Shown piece after piece: positions 20,152-29,975 of a stretch of DNA of 64,000 nucleotides. Source of the DNA: Pseudomonadota bacterium (GTDB lineage: Bacteria > Desulfobacterota > Desulfovibrionia > Desulfovibrionales > Desulfovibrionaceae); the NCBI GenBank assembly GCA_023403845.1, contig JAEYDL010000012.1, forward strand, positions 26,880 to 90,879. The letters are read 5' to 3'. A program made the position numbers and the translations under genes. Within the stretch, counting starts at the first letter, position 1; each line of letters opens with the position of its first letter. The notes beneath the pieces were generated by a model, which was not told the origin of the DNA, did not search any database, and saw nothing but the letters and a program-made list of their open reading frames with translations.

Positions 20152-20355
20152 CTAATGTTGGGCCGACGCGTCGCCATGCCCATGACCATGTCCGCCGCGA
20201 CAGTTTTCCCAGATCGAGCGCAGAATCACATACCCGACGCCGGAACAGATCACGAACAGAACCAGATACAGCACTCCGAAGAAAATCGCGAAATCGGGCG
20301 ACCACCACGGAATGTCCTGCGGCAGGGGGCTATGGACGGTTTCACCATGCAACAT
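20152..20355 (-). CDS. Small membrane protein with His-rich tail (67 residues)
   Basis: Not assigned to a named family. It has a short N-terminus (PLPQDIPWWSPDF), one long hydrophobic helix (FFGVLYLVLFVICSGVGYVIL), then a cytoplasmic or periplasmic tail GGHGHGHGDAS. The His/Gly tail may bind a metal. It is on the same strand upstream of rpsU, 106 bases away. The regular hydrophobic organisation and PWWSP motif argue for a real gene. Confidence 0.65.
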   Translation of the reverse strand: MLHGETVHSPLPQDIPWWSPDFAIFFGVLYLVLFVICSGVGYVILRSIWENCRGGHGHGHGDASAQH

Positions 20356-20707
20356 GACACAATCTCCTTGATTTCACAGCATCATTAAGCATTTTACCTG
20401 GACGGACCCACGCCTTCCGAGACGACGATGATGTTCGCTCTGCCGGACGGGGATGCGCCCCTCGCGTTTCCCGCGGCTTCGCCATGAGCATTCGACGGCG
20501 ACGGCATGATCCTGCCTGCCGGACGCTTTCTGCATGACGTCGAGCACCACGTCCGGGGAACGCCCCGGCAACCGTCCTGCTGCATCCGGCGCAAGCCGAA
20601 ACCGGACGGCGGGAATGCCCTGCTTGCGCCTTCCGCCGTCGGAATCCGGCACGAACGGAAGGCCCCTCCGGGCGCTCCTCACGAGAAACCATGTTTTACT
20701 GCGGAAG
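20356..20707. other. Intergenic region between rsmA and the small membrane gene
   Basis: No supported gene; the frames present are arginine-rich shadows. It presumably carries the promoter of the small membrane gene and rpsU. Confidence 0.45.
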
Positions 20708-21502
20708 TCAACCGCGCAACATGTCCAGAGAGGCCGCAAGTTCCTGAAAAGTCCGGGGGGAAAGAGTTTCCGGACGAGCTTCCGGAGCGATGCCCAGCCC
20801 GACCAGCCGCTCGGCGGCATCTCCGTAGCCGGCTCTTTTCAGGATGGATTGCAACTGCTTGCGCCGCAACTGAAAACAGAGCTTCAGCACGGAAGCCAGC
20901 GCATCCGGATGCCGGGGGCGTTCCTCCCGTGGAAGCGGCACGAAAGTCACGACGGCCGAATCAACCTTCGGCGGCGGGCTGAACGACCCGGGACCAACCA
21001 CAAAGCCCCACTCCACCCGTACATGACTCTGAACCCATACGGAAAGCGCACCATAGTCGTGCGTTCCCGGTCTGGCGTACAGACGTTCCGCCACTTCCTT
21101 CTGGACCATGAAGACGCCTCGGACAAGTTCCGGCACCCGGGACACCATGTCCCAGATCAGCGGCGATCCTACATTATAAGGAAGATTGCTGATGATCTTC
21201 CACGGACCCTCCAGCGACTCCCACGGAAAGGCCAGAGCATCGGCATTGAGAACCTTCACCTCGGGAGCCTCCAGTCCCCGTGTCGCATGGTGTCCGGCCC
21301 AGTAGCCGTCCTTTTCGATCAGCCGAAACTCGGCGGGGCCCCGGGAATGGATGATGTCCGTGAGCGCCCCGGGTCCCGGGCCTATCTCCAGAACTCTGTC
21401 TCCGGGCATGATGCGCAACAGATCCACAATACGGGCAGAAATACGGGCATCCTTCAGAAAATGCTGACCAAGGCTCTTCTTGGCGCGCGGCGTCTCGTTC
21501 AA
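20708..21502 (-). CDS. rsmA: 16S rRNA dimethyladenosine transferase RsmA (KsgA)
   Basis: 264 residues from a TTG start. Motifs are SLGQHFLKD at the N-terminus, the SAM-binding VLEIGPGPGALT, and the catalytic NLPYNV. It dimethylates two adjacent adenines in helix 45 of 16S rRNA. The TTG at 21502 is chosen because AGGAG lies six bases upstream and the resulting protein has the family length; the first ATG (21625) would add about 40 unconserved residues. Confidence 0.93.
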   Translation of the reverse strand: MNETPRAKKSLGQHFLKDARISARIVDLLRIMPGDRVLEIGPGPGALTDIIHSRGPAEFRLIEKDGYWAGHHATRGLEAPEVKVLNADALAFPWESLEGPWKIISNLPYNVGSPLIWDMVSRVPELVRGVFMVQKEVAERLYARPGTHDYGALSVWVQSHVRVEWGFVVGPGSFSPPPKVDSAVVTFVPLPREERPRHPDALASVLKLCFQLRRKQLQSILKRAGYGDAAERLVGLGIAPEARPETLSPRTFQELAASLDMLRG

Positions 21503-22075
21503 GAGCGGCTCCTGTACGGGAATGGGGTTATGGGAACGAAAGTCTAGCAGCTTTACGCAAGGAGTCAACGGAATCACGGGGTTGCGTTTTCTTCCGCTGC
21601 ATCTGGAAAGAACTGGCCCCTGCACGCTTCTTCACCGGGTCTGCTTTCCGGCGGCCTTCAGCGGACTGCCCGCGTCCTCGCCGGCATTTCCCGGGAAGGC
21701 CGCTTCCTGCCTGCTCCGCCTTCCCGTGCGGGCATGGACCCGCTTCCGTCCATTCCGCCTCCCGCAGACTTTGCAAGCTCCATTAAAGACGCCTAGCTCC
21801 AATTGGAACAAGCCGTTGCGCAAGCCGCCGTCACGGGACGGGTCACAATCCCGGAACGGCGGAAAAAAGCCTATGAACAACAGTATGAAACATGAGGACT
21901 TGACTATATTGTTTGTACTATCTATGACAAACAGTAAGAAAAGACCAGGAGGAATCTTGTTCGCCGTTGCGGTTTCGTATGCCGGATCGGCGGGAACCCT
22001 CTGACGGGATGTTCCGATCCCGGATCCGATCCGGCCGGAAATATGGAACCAATCACCAAGAAGCAGGAGAGGAAT
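21503..22075. other. Divergent region rsmA / EF-G paralogue
   Basis: No supported gene in 573 bases. It holds the promoter and dyad at 21900-21932; the rest (21550-21800) shows only overlapping shadow frames. Confidence 0.45.
21900..21932 (+). promoter_or_regulatory. Promoter with overlapping dyad upstream of the EF-G paralogue
   Basis: TTGACT (21900-21905), 17 bases, then TATGAC (21923-21928). GTTTGT (21911-21916) and ACAAAC (21927-21932) form an inverted repeat over the spacer and -10 box, a position suited to repression. Confidence 0.5.
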
Positions 22076-24142
22076 ATGTCCAAAGCCCTGGATAGCCAGC
22101 GAACCTATGCTCTCATTGGCACGGGCGGCTGCGGGAAAACCTCCCTGGCGGAAATGCTGCTGTATCAAAGCGGCGTCATCAACCGCCTGGGAGCAATCGA
22201 AGATGGAACGACGACGTTGGATTACGAGCCTGAGGAAACCAAGCGCCGCGGCTCCATTCAGCCCGGCTTCGCCACCTACCTCTGGAACAAGAACCGGCAT
22301 TTCCTCATGGACGTTCCCGGCGATTCCAACTTCACCGGCGATCTGCCCTGCCTGCTTCTCGGCGTTGATGCCGCCGTATTCGTCATAGACGCCGTCGACG
22401 GCGTCCGGCCCCTGACCCGCCGCATCTGGAAGAACGCCCGCGAAGCGGGACTCCCGGCCATCGTCTTCATCAACAAGATGGACCGCGAACGCGCCGATTT
22501 CGACATGGCCTACAATGGCCTGTCGTCTATCCTCGGCATGAAGCCGGTCACTCTGTACATGCCTATCGTCAATGACGGCGTCTTTACCGGTCTTGTGGAC
22601 ATTCTGGGCGGCAAGGCCCTCATGTTCGGCGAAAACGGCGCTGTTTCCGAAGCGCTGATTCCCGAAGCCTTCGCCGACGAAGCCACGCTCCTGCGCGACA
22701 CCACCATCGAAAACATCGCCGAGTCCGACGAGGAACTCATGGAGAAATACCTTGAAGAAGGTTCCCTTTCTCCCGAGGATCTTGCCGTCGGCCTGCGCAA
22801 GGGCGTCATCTCCGGCGATCTCGTTCCCGTCGTCGCCGGCTCCTCTCTCGAAAACAAGGGCGGCGCGCAACTGCTCGACGCCATCGCCACTCTGTTCCCT
22901 TCGCCACTTGAACGTCCCGCCTTCCTCGACGCGGACGGCAACGAAAGAAACTCCTCCGAAGAAGCTCCCGCCTGCTGCTTCGTCTTCAAGACCATCGCCG
23001 ATCCCTTCTCCGGCCAGCTCAACATGGTCCGTGTGGTTTCCGGCACTCTGGCCTCCGACTCCGTCCTCAAGAACATGCGCACCGACGAAGTCGAACGTAT
23101 GGGCACCCTCATCTATCTGACCGGCAAGAACCAGACTCCCTGCAAGGATACCCTCGGTCCCGGTTCAATCATCGCCGTGGGCAAGCTCAAGAACACGCGT
23201 ACGGGCGACACGCTGTGCGACGAAAAGAATCCCTTCGCCGTAGCCATGCCCGGGCTCTCCCCGCAGCTGATCACCTTTGCGCTCGCTCCCAAGGAAAAGG
23301 GTGACGAAGACAAGGTCTACGCCGCCGTGCAGCGGCTGCTGGACGAAGACATTACCTTGAAGCTCGGACGCGACGAGGAATCCGGCGACATCCTGCTTTC
23401 AGGCATGGGCCAGATGCATATCGAAACCGCCGTGGAGCGCGCCAAACGCCGCTACAAGGCCGATATCCTGCTCAAGACCCCCAAGGTTCCCTATCGTGAA
23501 ACGGTACGCGGCAAGGTGCAGGTGCAGGGCCGGCACAAGAAGCAGAGCGGCGGTCGCGGTCAGTTCGGCGACTGCTGGATCGAAATGGAAGGTCTGCCGC
23601 GCGGTTCCGGCTATGTGTTCGAGGACGCCATCGTGGGCGGAGCGATTCCGCGCAACTACATCCCCGCCATCGACAAGGGCATTCAGGAATCCGCGGCTCG
23701 CGGCTTCTTTGCCGGATGCCCTGTGGTGGACTTCAAGGTCCGCCTGTACGACGGCAGCTACCACACTGTGGATTCCTCGGAAATGGCGTTCAAGATCGCC
23801 GGTTCGCTGGCTTTCAAAAAGGCCCTCGAATCCCTGAAGCCCATACTGCTTGAACCCATCGTTCTGCTCTCCGTATCCATTCCTGACGAATACATGGGCG
23901 ATGTTATCGGCGACCTCTCCTCGCGTCGCGGCAAGGTGCTCGGCTCGGACTCTCAGGGCGGCATCACCGAAATCAAGGCGCATGTGCCCATGAATGAAAT
24001 CCTGCGCTACGCTCCCGATCTGCGTTCCATCACGGGCGGCCAGGGCATGTTCACCATGGAGTTTGACCATTACGAGGAAGCCCCGCAGCCTGTCGTGGAC
24101 AAGGTCGTGGCCGAACACCAGAAAGCAAAGGCAGAAGACTAG
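22076..24142 (+). CDS. Elongation factor G paralogue (EF-G2 type)
   Basis: 688 residues with EF-G domain order. GTPase motifs: G1 GTGGCGKT (15-22), G3 DVPG (79-82, usually DTPG) and G4 NKMD (133-136). Then domain II, domain III (SGMGQMHIETAVERAKRRY), domain IV (GGAIPRNYIPAIDKGIQESAARGFFAG) and domain V (EYMGDVIGDLSSRRGKVLG). The substituted G3 and RRGSIQPGFA switch I differ from canonical EF-G and fit the EF-G2 family, whose members may act in ribosome recycling rather than translocation. ATG at 22076 has AGGAG upstream. Confidence 0.9.
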   Translation: MSKALDSQRTYALIGTGGCGKTSLAEMLLYQSGVINRLGAIEDGTTTLDYEPEETKRRGSIQPGFATYLWNKNRHFLMDVPGDSNFTGDLPCLLLGVDAAVFVIDAVDGVRPLTRRIWKNAREAGLPAIVFINKMDRERADFDMAYNGLSSILGMKPVTLYMPIVNDGVFTGLVDILGGKALMFGENGAVSEALIPEAFADEATLLRDTTIENIAESDEELMEKYLEEGSLSPEDLAVGLRKGVISGDLVPVVAGSSLENKGGAQLLDAIATLFPSPLERPAFLDADGNERNSSEEAPACCFVFKTIADPFSGQLNMVRVVSGTLASDSVLKNMRTDEVERMGTLIYLTGKNQTPCKDTLGPGSIIAVGKLKNTRTGDTLCDEKNPFAVAMPGLSPQLITFALAPKEKGDEDKVYAAVQRLLDEDITLKLGRDEESGDILLSGMGQMHIETAVERAKRRYKADILLKTPKVPYRETVRGKVQVQGRHKKQSGGRGQFGDCWIEMEGLPRGSGYVFEDAIVGGAIPRNYIPAIDKGIQESAARGFFAGCPVVDFKVRLYDGSYHTVDSSEMAFKIAGSLAFKKALESLKPILLEPIVLLSVSIPDEYMGDVIGDLSSRRGKVLGSDSQGGITEIKAHVPMNEILRYAPDLRSITGGQGMFTMEFDHYEEAPQPVVDKVVAEHQKAKAED

Positions 24143-24189
24143 CCTCCTCCTGAGGATCGGAGAAGTCAGCGCTCCGATCCCGTGCCAGC

Positions 24190-24226
24190 GGGAGGGGTGT
24201 CCCTGGGGACGCCCCTCCCCTTTTTT
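24190..24226 (+). terminator. Terminator of the EF-G paralogue
   Basis: GGGAGGGGTGTCC pairs with GGGACGCCCCTCCC (one bulge) and is followed by six T (24221-24226), about 50 bases after the stop codon. Confidence 0.85.
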
Positions 24227-24303
24227 GTCTTCAGCCATGTCGAAAGCAGAAACATGCGAAACTCTTACCGCCATGCGCGGGGGGTCCTCCTTCCCGGCGG
24301 CAT

Positions 24304-24347
24304 AAAAACGGAGGGGGGGAAAGACCTTCCGGTCTCTCCCCCCTCCG
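24304..24347 (-). terminator. lysC: lysC terminator
   Basis: CGGAGGGGGGGAAAGACC (24309-24326) pairs with GGTCTCTCCCCCCTCCG (24331-24347). On the minus strand it is followed by a T-run (complement of 24304-24308), just past the lysC stop. Confidence 0.8.
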
Positions 24348-24364
24348 CGAAGAAGACGGCTCCG

Positions 24365-25591
24365 CTAGGCGTGCGCGGGATCCTGCAGCTCAAACGCGTC
24401 GTGCAATGTCCTGACCGCGAGCTCGGTGTATTTCTCGTCGATCAGACAGGAAATCTTGATTTCGGATGTGCTGATCATGAGAATATTGATGTTCTCGCGC
24501 TGAAGAGCGGCAAAGGCCTTGGAAGCAACGCCGGTGTGGTTGCGCATGCCCACGCCGATGACGGACACCTTGGCCACGCGCGGCGCACTCTCCACGCCGG
24601 TTCCGCCAATTTCGGCCACTTTGGCTTCCATGAGAGCCAGCGCCTTTTCCAGATCCTTGCGGGATACTGTGAAGGTCATGTCCGTCACGCCTTCGCGGCT
24701 GGCCGTCTGGATGATCATGTCCACCATGATGCCGTTTTCGGCAAGCGGGGAAAACACGGAAGCGGAAACGCCGGGACGGTCGGGAAGACCGCACAGCGTT
24801 ACGCGGGCCTGATCTTTGTCGTATGCAATGCCGGAGACGAGCACGGCTTCCATCATGGAATCCTCCTGAGCGACCAGAGTTCCCGGATTATCAGTAAATG
24901 TGGAGCGCACATGGACGGGAACCTTGTACTTCTTTGCGAACTCCACCGAACGGATTTGCAGAACCTTCGCCCCCATGGAGGCCATTTCGAGCATTTCTTC
25001 GTATGTGACGCGGTCAAGCTTGCGGGCTGAGGAACACACGTTGGGATCAGTGGTATAAACGCCGTCAACGTCCGTAAAAATTTCACACTCGCAGGAATCA
25101 AGCGCCGCGGCCAGAGCCACGGCCGACGTGTCCGAGCCGCCTCGTCCCAGCGTGGTGATGCGTCCGTCCTCGGTAGTGCCCTGGAAACCGGCGACGATGA
25201 CTACATCGTAGGACTCGAAAGCCTTGCGGATATTGTCGGCATCAATGGACAGAATTCTGGCGCTGCCGAACGCGTCGTCCGTGACGATCGGAATCTGCCA
25301 GCCGAGAAACGACCGGGCGCGAATGCCGCTGTCCTTCAGCAACATGCTGAAAAGCGCGACCGAAGCCTGCTCGCCGGTGGAAAGCAGGCTGTCCACTTCA
25401 GCAAGGTCGGGCTTGGCTGCCCAACGGGACGACAGGTCAAGGAGCTTGTTGGTCTTTCCCGACTTGGCGGAAAGCACCACCACAACCTTGTATCCCTGAT
25501 CCAGAGCGGCGGTCACCTTGCCGCGCACCATTTTCAGGCGCTCGATGTCGGCGACGGACGTTCCTCCGAATTTTTGTACCAGAATACGCAT
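24365..25591 (-). CDS. lysC: Aspartate kinase
   Basis: 408 residues, the length of class II single-function aspartokinases. The kinase domain begins VQKFGGTSVAD and includes GRGGSDTSAVALAAAL and the FTDVDGVYTTDP segment. Two C-terminal ACT domains (about 265-408) bind feedback effectors such as lysine or threonine. It phosphorylates aspartate at the start of the Lys/Met/Thr and diaminopimelate pathways. It lies 43 bases downstream of tsaE on the same strand. Confidence 0.96.
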   Translation of the reverse strand: MRILVQKFGGTSVADIERLKMVRGKVTAALDQGYKVVVVLSAKSGKTNKLLDLSSRWAAKPDLAEVDSLLSTGEQASVALFSMLLKDSGIRARSFLGWQIPIVTDDAFGSARILSIDADNIRKAFESYDVVIVAGFQGTTEDGRITTLGRGGSDTSAVALAAALDSCECEIFTDVDGVYTTDPNVCSSARKLDRVTYEEMLEMASMGAKVLQIRSVEFAKKYKVPVHVRSTFTDNPGTLVAQEDSMMEAVLVSGIAYDKDQARVTLCGLPDRPGVSASVFSPLAENGIMVDMIIQTASREGVTDMTFTVSRKDLEKALALMEAKVAEIGGTGVESAPRVAKVSVIGVGMRNHTGVASKAFAALQRENINILMISTSEIKISCLIDEKYTELAVRTLHDAFELQDPAHA

Positions 25592-25634
25592 AGTTCAATC
25601 CTTCGTCATAACCTGTATGGCAGAAACGCCCCCT

Positions 25635-26162
25635 TCAGACAGTACGCCCCCGAAGCCGGGCCAGCTCCCGCAGTACGGAACGCGCAGCCTCATCCCGAGG
25701 CTCCAGCGTCACCAGCCGATTATTTTTGCATGGCCGAAAACGGATGTCCAGACGTTTTGGCGGCAGACCGTCAGGAGCGATGCGCTCCGCCCACTCCACA
25801 AGCACCAGCCCCTCCCCGTCGTCCAGAGCTTCGGCCACCTCGTCCGGAAGTGAACCGACCTCGGAGCGATAAAGATCGCAATGCACAACCGCAGGGGAGG
25901 TGGGGTAGACGTTGCACAACGTAAAGCTCGGGGAGGAAACCTCGGCCTCCTCCCCTCCGGGCAGAGCCGAAACCAGTCCACGGGTCAGAGTCGTCTTTCC
26001 GGACCCCAGTTCGCCGAAAAACAGGATGCAGGACACCCGCTCCGCAGCCTTCAGCCGCGCCAGCACAAGCCCCAGATCTCGTCCCAGAGCCACGGTTTCA
26101 TCCGCTCCGGACAAAGCAATTTCCAGTCCGCCTTCGGGCAGATTCGCGTAATCGTTTTCCAT
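25635..26162 (-). CDS. tsaE: tRNA t6A biosynthesis ATPase TsaE
   Basis: 175 residues. P-loop GELGSGKTTLTRGL, then SPSFTLCNVY and HCDLYR, and the EWAERI motif, all typical of TsaE. It cooperates with TsaB, TsaC and TsaD to put threonylcarbamoyl on A37 of ANN-decoding tRNAs. It is probably co-transcribed with lysC downstream. Confidence 0.95.
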   Translation of the reverse strand: MENDYANLPEGGLEIALSGADETVALGRDLGLVLARLKAAERVSCILFFGELGSGKTTLTRGLVSALPGGEEAEVSSPSFTLCNVYPTSPAVVHCDLYRSEVGSLPDEVAEALDDGEGLVLVEWAERIAPDGLPPKRLDIRFRPCKNNRLVTLEPRDEAARSVLRELARLRGRTV

Positions 26163-26690
26163 GACTCCGCAGTACCGGAATTCATGAGGAAAGACAATCG
26201 CCGGATGCTGTTCCCATCACTTGCCTTTTCATGTTCATCCTCGCACAGAAAAGAGAAAAAGGCGCCTTTCTCTCCGGCTGGCAGTCAAACCTGTCCTTAA
26301 AAGCCATGGTCCGTCAGTGTCCGAATTTCGACCTTGACGTACGCAGTACCCGAAAATATCTGTCTTTCTCCATGGAAATCAGCCTTGTCGCCGCGAGAAT
26401 CATGAAAAAAAATTCTCAAAATGCACCTCACTCCTTCGAACAACACACTTAACATTGCGTATTTAATAAATTTAACAAAAAAAACAGACAATACCGTCTC
26501 TCTGAATATGGAACTTTTTCCCCGAAAGGAGGCCCCATGTAGCATTTGCTATATAATCCACTGTCCAATTGTGTTCTTAAAATAACGAATCCCCTGAATG
26601 TGCCGTCCACAAACCGCTGTCGGAGCGATTCAGGACGAAGCCATTCCCAACCAGTTCCGTTCCGCTAAGAACACAAGGAGAAAGGAGACC
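26163..26690. other. A+T-rich upstream region of the Fe-ADH gene
   Basis: 528 bases without a supported gene, divergent between tsaE and the alcohol dehydrogenase. It includes a very A+T-rich stretch (26440-26490), with TTAACA repeated at 26450 and about 26471. The ADH promoter is probably here, but no clear -35/-10 pair stands out. Confidence 0.45.
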
Positions 26691-27842
26691 ATGGCCTACA
26701 CATTCCAGACGATCAGCAGAATAGTTTACGGGCACGGCGCGGTAGTCGAACTTGGCAAAGAGGTCAAACGACTTGGCGGCAACAAGGTTTTGCTGATCAC
26801 GGACAAAGGGCTTGTACAGCATGGAATTCACCAGCCTGTTCTCGAGGCTCTTGAACAGGCCGGCATTGCCACGACCGTCTTTTCCGGCGTGGAACTCGAT
26901 CCTACGCCGCAGTCCATCGTTTCCTGCGTGGAACAGCTGAAGGAGTTCGGAGCGGACCTGCTGATCGGTCTCGGCGGCGGCAGCGCTCTCGACAGCACCA
27001 AGGCGGCTTCACTTCTGGCTACGCACGAAGGCCCTCTGGAAAAATATTTCGGCATGCATCTCGTTCCCTCGCCCTGTATGCCCACAATCCTCATACCTAC
27101 CACCGCCGGAACGGGCAGCGAAATGACGTCCATCAGCGTGCTCGGCGATGCCGCCTCCAATTCCAAAAAGGGAATCGTAAGCGATTACCTCTACGCCAAG
27201 ACTGTCCTGCTTGATCCTGATCTGACGGCCACCCTTCCTCCCAAATATACAGCCTATACCGGGCTTGATGCCTTCGTCCATGCCATGGAATCCTATGTTA
27301 ATCTGAGTGCTACTCCGTTTACTGAAGGTCCCGATCTGCAAGCCATGCGCATGATCGCCGACAATATCCGCAAGGCATATGCCAACGGCGGCAACAAGGA
27401 GGCAAGAGCACAGCTTCTGTACGCATCGGCCATCTGCGGCATGGGCTTCTCCAATACACAAAACGGCGTCATCCACTCCATAGGCATGGCCGTTCCCGCG
27501 ACCTATCACCTGCCGCATGGTCTGCTCATGGCCGCCGTAGGCCCGATGGGAATCGCCTTCAACTGCATGGCGGCTCCTGAAAAATACGCTCGCGTCGCCG
27601 AAATTCTCGGTTGCAATACGACCGGCATGAATGTCTACGAAAAGGCCGAATGCGCCGTGGCCGGATTTGAAAGGCTGCTCTCTGACCTGAATGTCCAGCC
27701 GGGACTCGCCGTCTATGGCGTAAAACGCGAGGACATCCGTGGCATAGCGGAACGCGCCGCGGCCACGCAACGTCTGATGGAAAACAACCCCAGAAAGGCC
27801 ACTGCCGACGATCTGGAAAAGCTGATCGAGAAGTACTTCTAA
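26691..27842 (+). CDS. Iron-containing alcohol dehydrogenase
   Basis: 383 residues of the type III ADH family. NAD-binding GGGS is at 95-98 and Fe2+ ligands are Asp193, His197, His262 and His276 (DAFVHAMESY; IHSIGM...LPHG). ATG at 26691 follows AAGGAG. It interconverts an alcohol and an aldehyde using NAD(H). Candidate substrates include sulfoacetaldehyde/isethionate, propanediol or methylglyoxal derivatives; the family does not fix this. An MHS permease gene follows 193 bases downstream on the same strand, and an aldehyde dehydrogenase and TSUP exporter lie nearby. Confidence 0.93.
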   Translation: MAYTFQTISRIVYGHGAVVELGKEVKRLGGNKVLLITDKGLVQHGIHQPVLEALEQAGIATTVFSGVELDPTPQSIVSCVEQLKEFGADLLIGLGGGSALDSTKAASLLATHEGPLEKYFGMHLVPSPCMPTILIPTTAGTGSEMTSISVLGDAASNSKKGIVSDYLYAKTVLLDPDLTATLPPKYTAYTGLDAFVHAMESYVNLSATPFTEGPDLQAMRMIADNIRKAYANGGNKEARAQLLYASAICGMGFSNTQNGVIHSIGMAVPATYHLPHGLLMAAVGPMGIAFNCMAAPEKYARVAEILGCNTTGMNVYEKAECAVAGFERLLSDLNVQPGLAVYGVKREDIRGIAERAAATQRLMENNPRKATADDLEKLIEKYF

Positions 27843-28035
27843 AAACTGGCGATCTTCTGACGGCCTCGGCAGGGCGCAAGGTCCTATGCTTCGTATCGAC
27901 TCCCTCCCGATGTATGGAGCATGCCGAAAGCCGTCAGTTTTCGATCTGCCAGATCTCCCAAATGAAAAATGACTAGGCGCGGGGAATCCCCGTTCATCCG
28001 TCACCATGACACGCTTATCTCCAAGGAGACAGGAT

Positions 28036-29349
28036 ATGACGGCAAATGCCAACTCTGAACATGACGATATGCAGCAATTAAAAAGGACCGTAATGTCGTC
28101 CTTCGTCGGTGCCGTTCTTGAATGGTATGACTTCTTTCTTTACGGAGCAGTAGCCGGCCTTGTCTTCGGTCCCCTCTATTTCCCCGAATTCGACCCCCTT
28201 ATCGCGACCACACTGTCCTATGCCACATTTGCCGTAGGCTATATCGGTCGGGCTTCCGGAGCCATCATCTTCGGACATTTCGGCGACAAGCTGGGTCGCA
28301 AGAAAATGCTTGTGCTCACCCTGTATATCATGGGCATCGGCACATGCGCCATCGGCTGTATCCCCACCTTCGAACAGATCGGCATCTGGGCGCCCATCCT
28401 GCTCATCATCTGCCGTTTTGCTCAGGGACTCGGACTCGGCGGCGAATGGGGCGGAGCAATCCTTATGGCCGTAGAATCCGCACCGGCCCACAAGCGCGCA
28501 TTTTACGGTACGCTCCCGCAGGTCGGTCTGGCAGTGGGACTGCTTATGGCCTCCGGCGTCATCGGTCTGCTGTCCATGTCCATGAGCGACGAGAACTTCA
28601 TGGCCTATGGCTGGAGAATCGCCTTCGTCACCAGCATCCTGCTTCTGTTCGTCGGCAGCTATATCCGTAGCAAGGTCGGAGAAACCAAGGACTTTGCCGA
28701 ACTCAAGGCCTCCAATGCCGAAGAACGTGCGCCTCTGCTCGCCGCGTTTGCCAGATATCCCAAAATCATTATCGCCGCCATGGGTGCACGCTGGTTCGAA
28801 GGGCTGATCTTCGCCGTATACAGCGTCTATTCTCTGAGCTTCCTGACACAGCACGGCATGGACAGGTCCATGGCGCTGATGGTAGTAGTTGTGGCTTCTG
28901 CCGTCATGGCCGTCTGCATGCCCTTCTGGGGGGTCCTTGCCGACCGTATCGGCAAGGTGCGCACGTTCGGCCAGAACTCTTTGCTGCTTGCCTTTATGAC
29001 CTTCTTCGCCTTCTGGCTGTTCTACAATTACGCTGATTCCTTCATCATGGCCGTTATCGGCCTCAGCCTGACATTCGGCGTGATTTACTCGGGCATGTTC
29101 GGCGTCATGTCCTCCATGTTCGCCGAATGTTTCCCTCCTGCTGTCCGGTATTCTGGTATGGGGTTCGTTTATCAGGTTTCCGGCATCCCTGCAGTAGGCT
29201 TCGCCCCCATGATCTGCATCGCTCTGGTTGAAGCCGACGGAGGCGCCCCCTGGTATCTGTGCGCCTTCATCTTCGTCATCGGAATCATCAGCGTGCTGTC
29301 CTGTCTGTGGATAAGCCATCTGCAAAAAACCGGCTATTGCAACAAGTAA
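28036..29349 (+). CDS. MFS transporter, metabolite:H+ symporter (MHS) family
   Basis: 437 residues with 12 predicted transmembrane helices. N-terminal blocks VGAVLEWYDFFLYG and GHFGDKLGRKKMLVLTLYIMG, and RFAQGLGLGGEWGGA in helix 4, are hallmarks of the MHS family (ShiA, ProP, KgtP relatives), which import organic acids or zwitterions with protons. ATG at 28036 has AAGGAG upstream. It is downstream of the Fe-ADH on the same strand and may bring in that enzyme's substrate. Confidence 0.92.
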   Translation: MTANANSEHDDMQQLKRTVMSSFVGAVLEWYDFFLYGAVAGLVFGPLYFPEFDPLIATTLSYATFAVGYIGRASGAIIFGHFGDKLGRKKMLVLTLYIMGIGTCAIGCIPTFEQIGIWAPILLIICRFAQGLGLGGEWGGAILMAVESAPAHKRAFYGTLPQVGLAVGLLMASGVIGLLSMSMSDENFMAYGWRIAFVTSILLLFVGSYIRSKVGETKDFAELKASNAEERAPLLAAFARYPKIIIAAMGARWFEGLIFAVYSVYSLSFLTQHGMDRSMALMVVVVASAVMAVCMPFWGVLADRIGKVRTFGQNSLLLAFMTFFAFWLFYNYADSFIMAVIGLSLTFGVIYSGMFGVMSSMFAECFPPAVRYSGMGFVYQVSGIPAVGFAPMICIALVEADGGAPWYLCAFIFVIGIISVLSCLWISHLQKTGYCNK

Positions 29350-29361
29350 CGACCCCAAAAC

Positions 29362-29706
29362 TCAGACTGCCGCGCCAACTCCGTCTACCGGAAGCAAGGC
29401 GGCAGTCTGAAACCTTCTTTTAAAAATACAACAGGTCTTACAATTTAATCCCTCAAACTGGATTGTCATCTCTCGGCATGCCAGTTCATGAATCCGGACG
29501 ACCTCCTGCCTGATATCATCCTCCAAAAGCTTCCTGTACTTCTTCACCATGTCTTGCCGGACGTTTTGAAGTAGTCCAGAATGCATCCCCCACCCCATAT
29601 AAGACGAAACATGCGCTCCACTGGGAGTAATCCGCGACACAATGATGAAGTTCAGCCGTATCGGTATTGCAGAGTCAATTTCTTGACACAAAATATACAT
29701 GTTCAA
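29362..29706 (-). pseudogene. Doubtful 114-codon frame, possible gene remnant
   Basis: Not recognised. The middle section has a coherent helical look (MVKKYRKLLEDDIRQEVVR) and two Cys (NCKTCC), but the start lacks a ribosome site and the 3' end runs through the hairpin downstream of the MHS permease gene. It could be a decayed fragment or chance. Confidence 0.2.
29363..29409 (+). terminator. Hairpin after the MHS permease gene
   Basis: CAGACTGCCGC (29363-29373) pairs with a GCGGCAGTCTG arm ending at 29409. It lies 14 bases after the stop; only a short T-rich tract follows, so termination may be partial. Confidence 0.6.
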
Positions 29707-29975
29707 ATATATACGTTATTGTATTTTACAAAATCACATGTATCATAATTTAACAAGTCATATCTTTTTTGACAAATACCATCCATCTGTTATATGTAAA
29801 AAAAACTCGAACATTCTTGAAAACATATTCCTGTTCATGCAAAGCATACCGGTTTGAAACAACCAGCCAGCAAGGAGGAACCTGATATATCATAACAAGA
29901 TGACATGCATTACGGTTCATTGCATTCGATGATTCCAAAGACTGTTAGTTTCTATTCTTAAATGGAAAGATAGCC

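Larger units (their letters stand above)
29350..29975. other. A+T-rich region upstream of the Crp/Fnr gene
   Basis: 626 bases. It contains the hairpin at 29363-29409, a weak minus-strand frame (29362-29706) and a possible promoter (TTGACA at 29769-29774, TATATG at 29791-29796). No other gene is supported. Confidence 0.45.
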
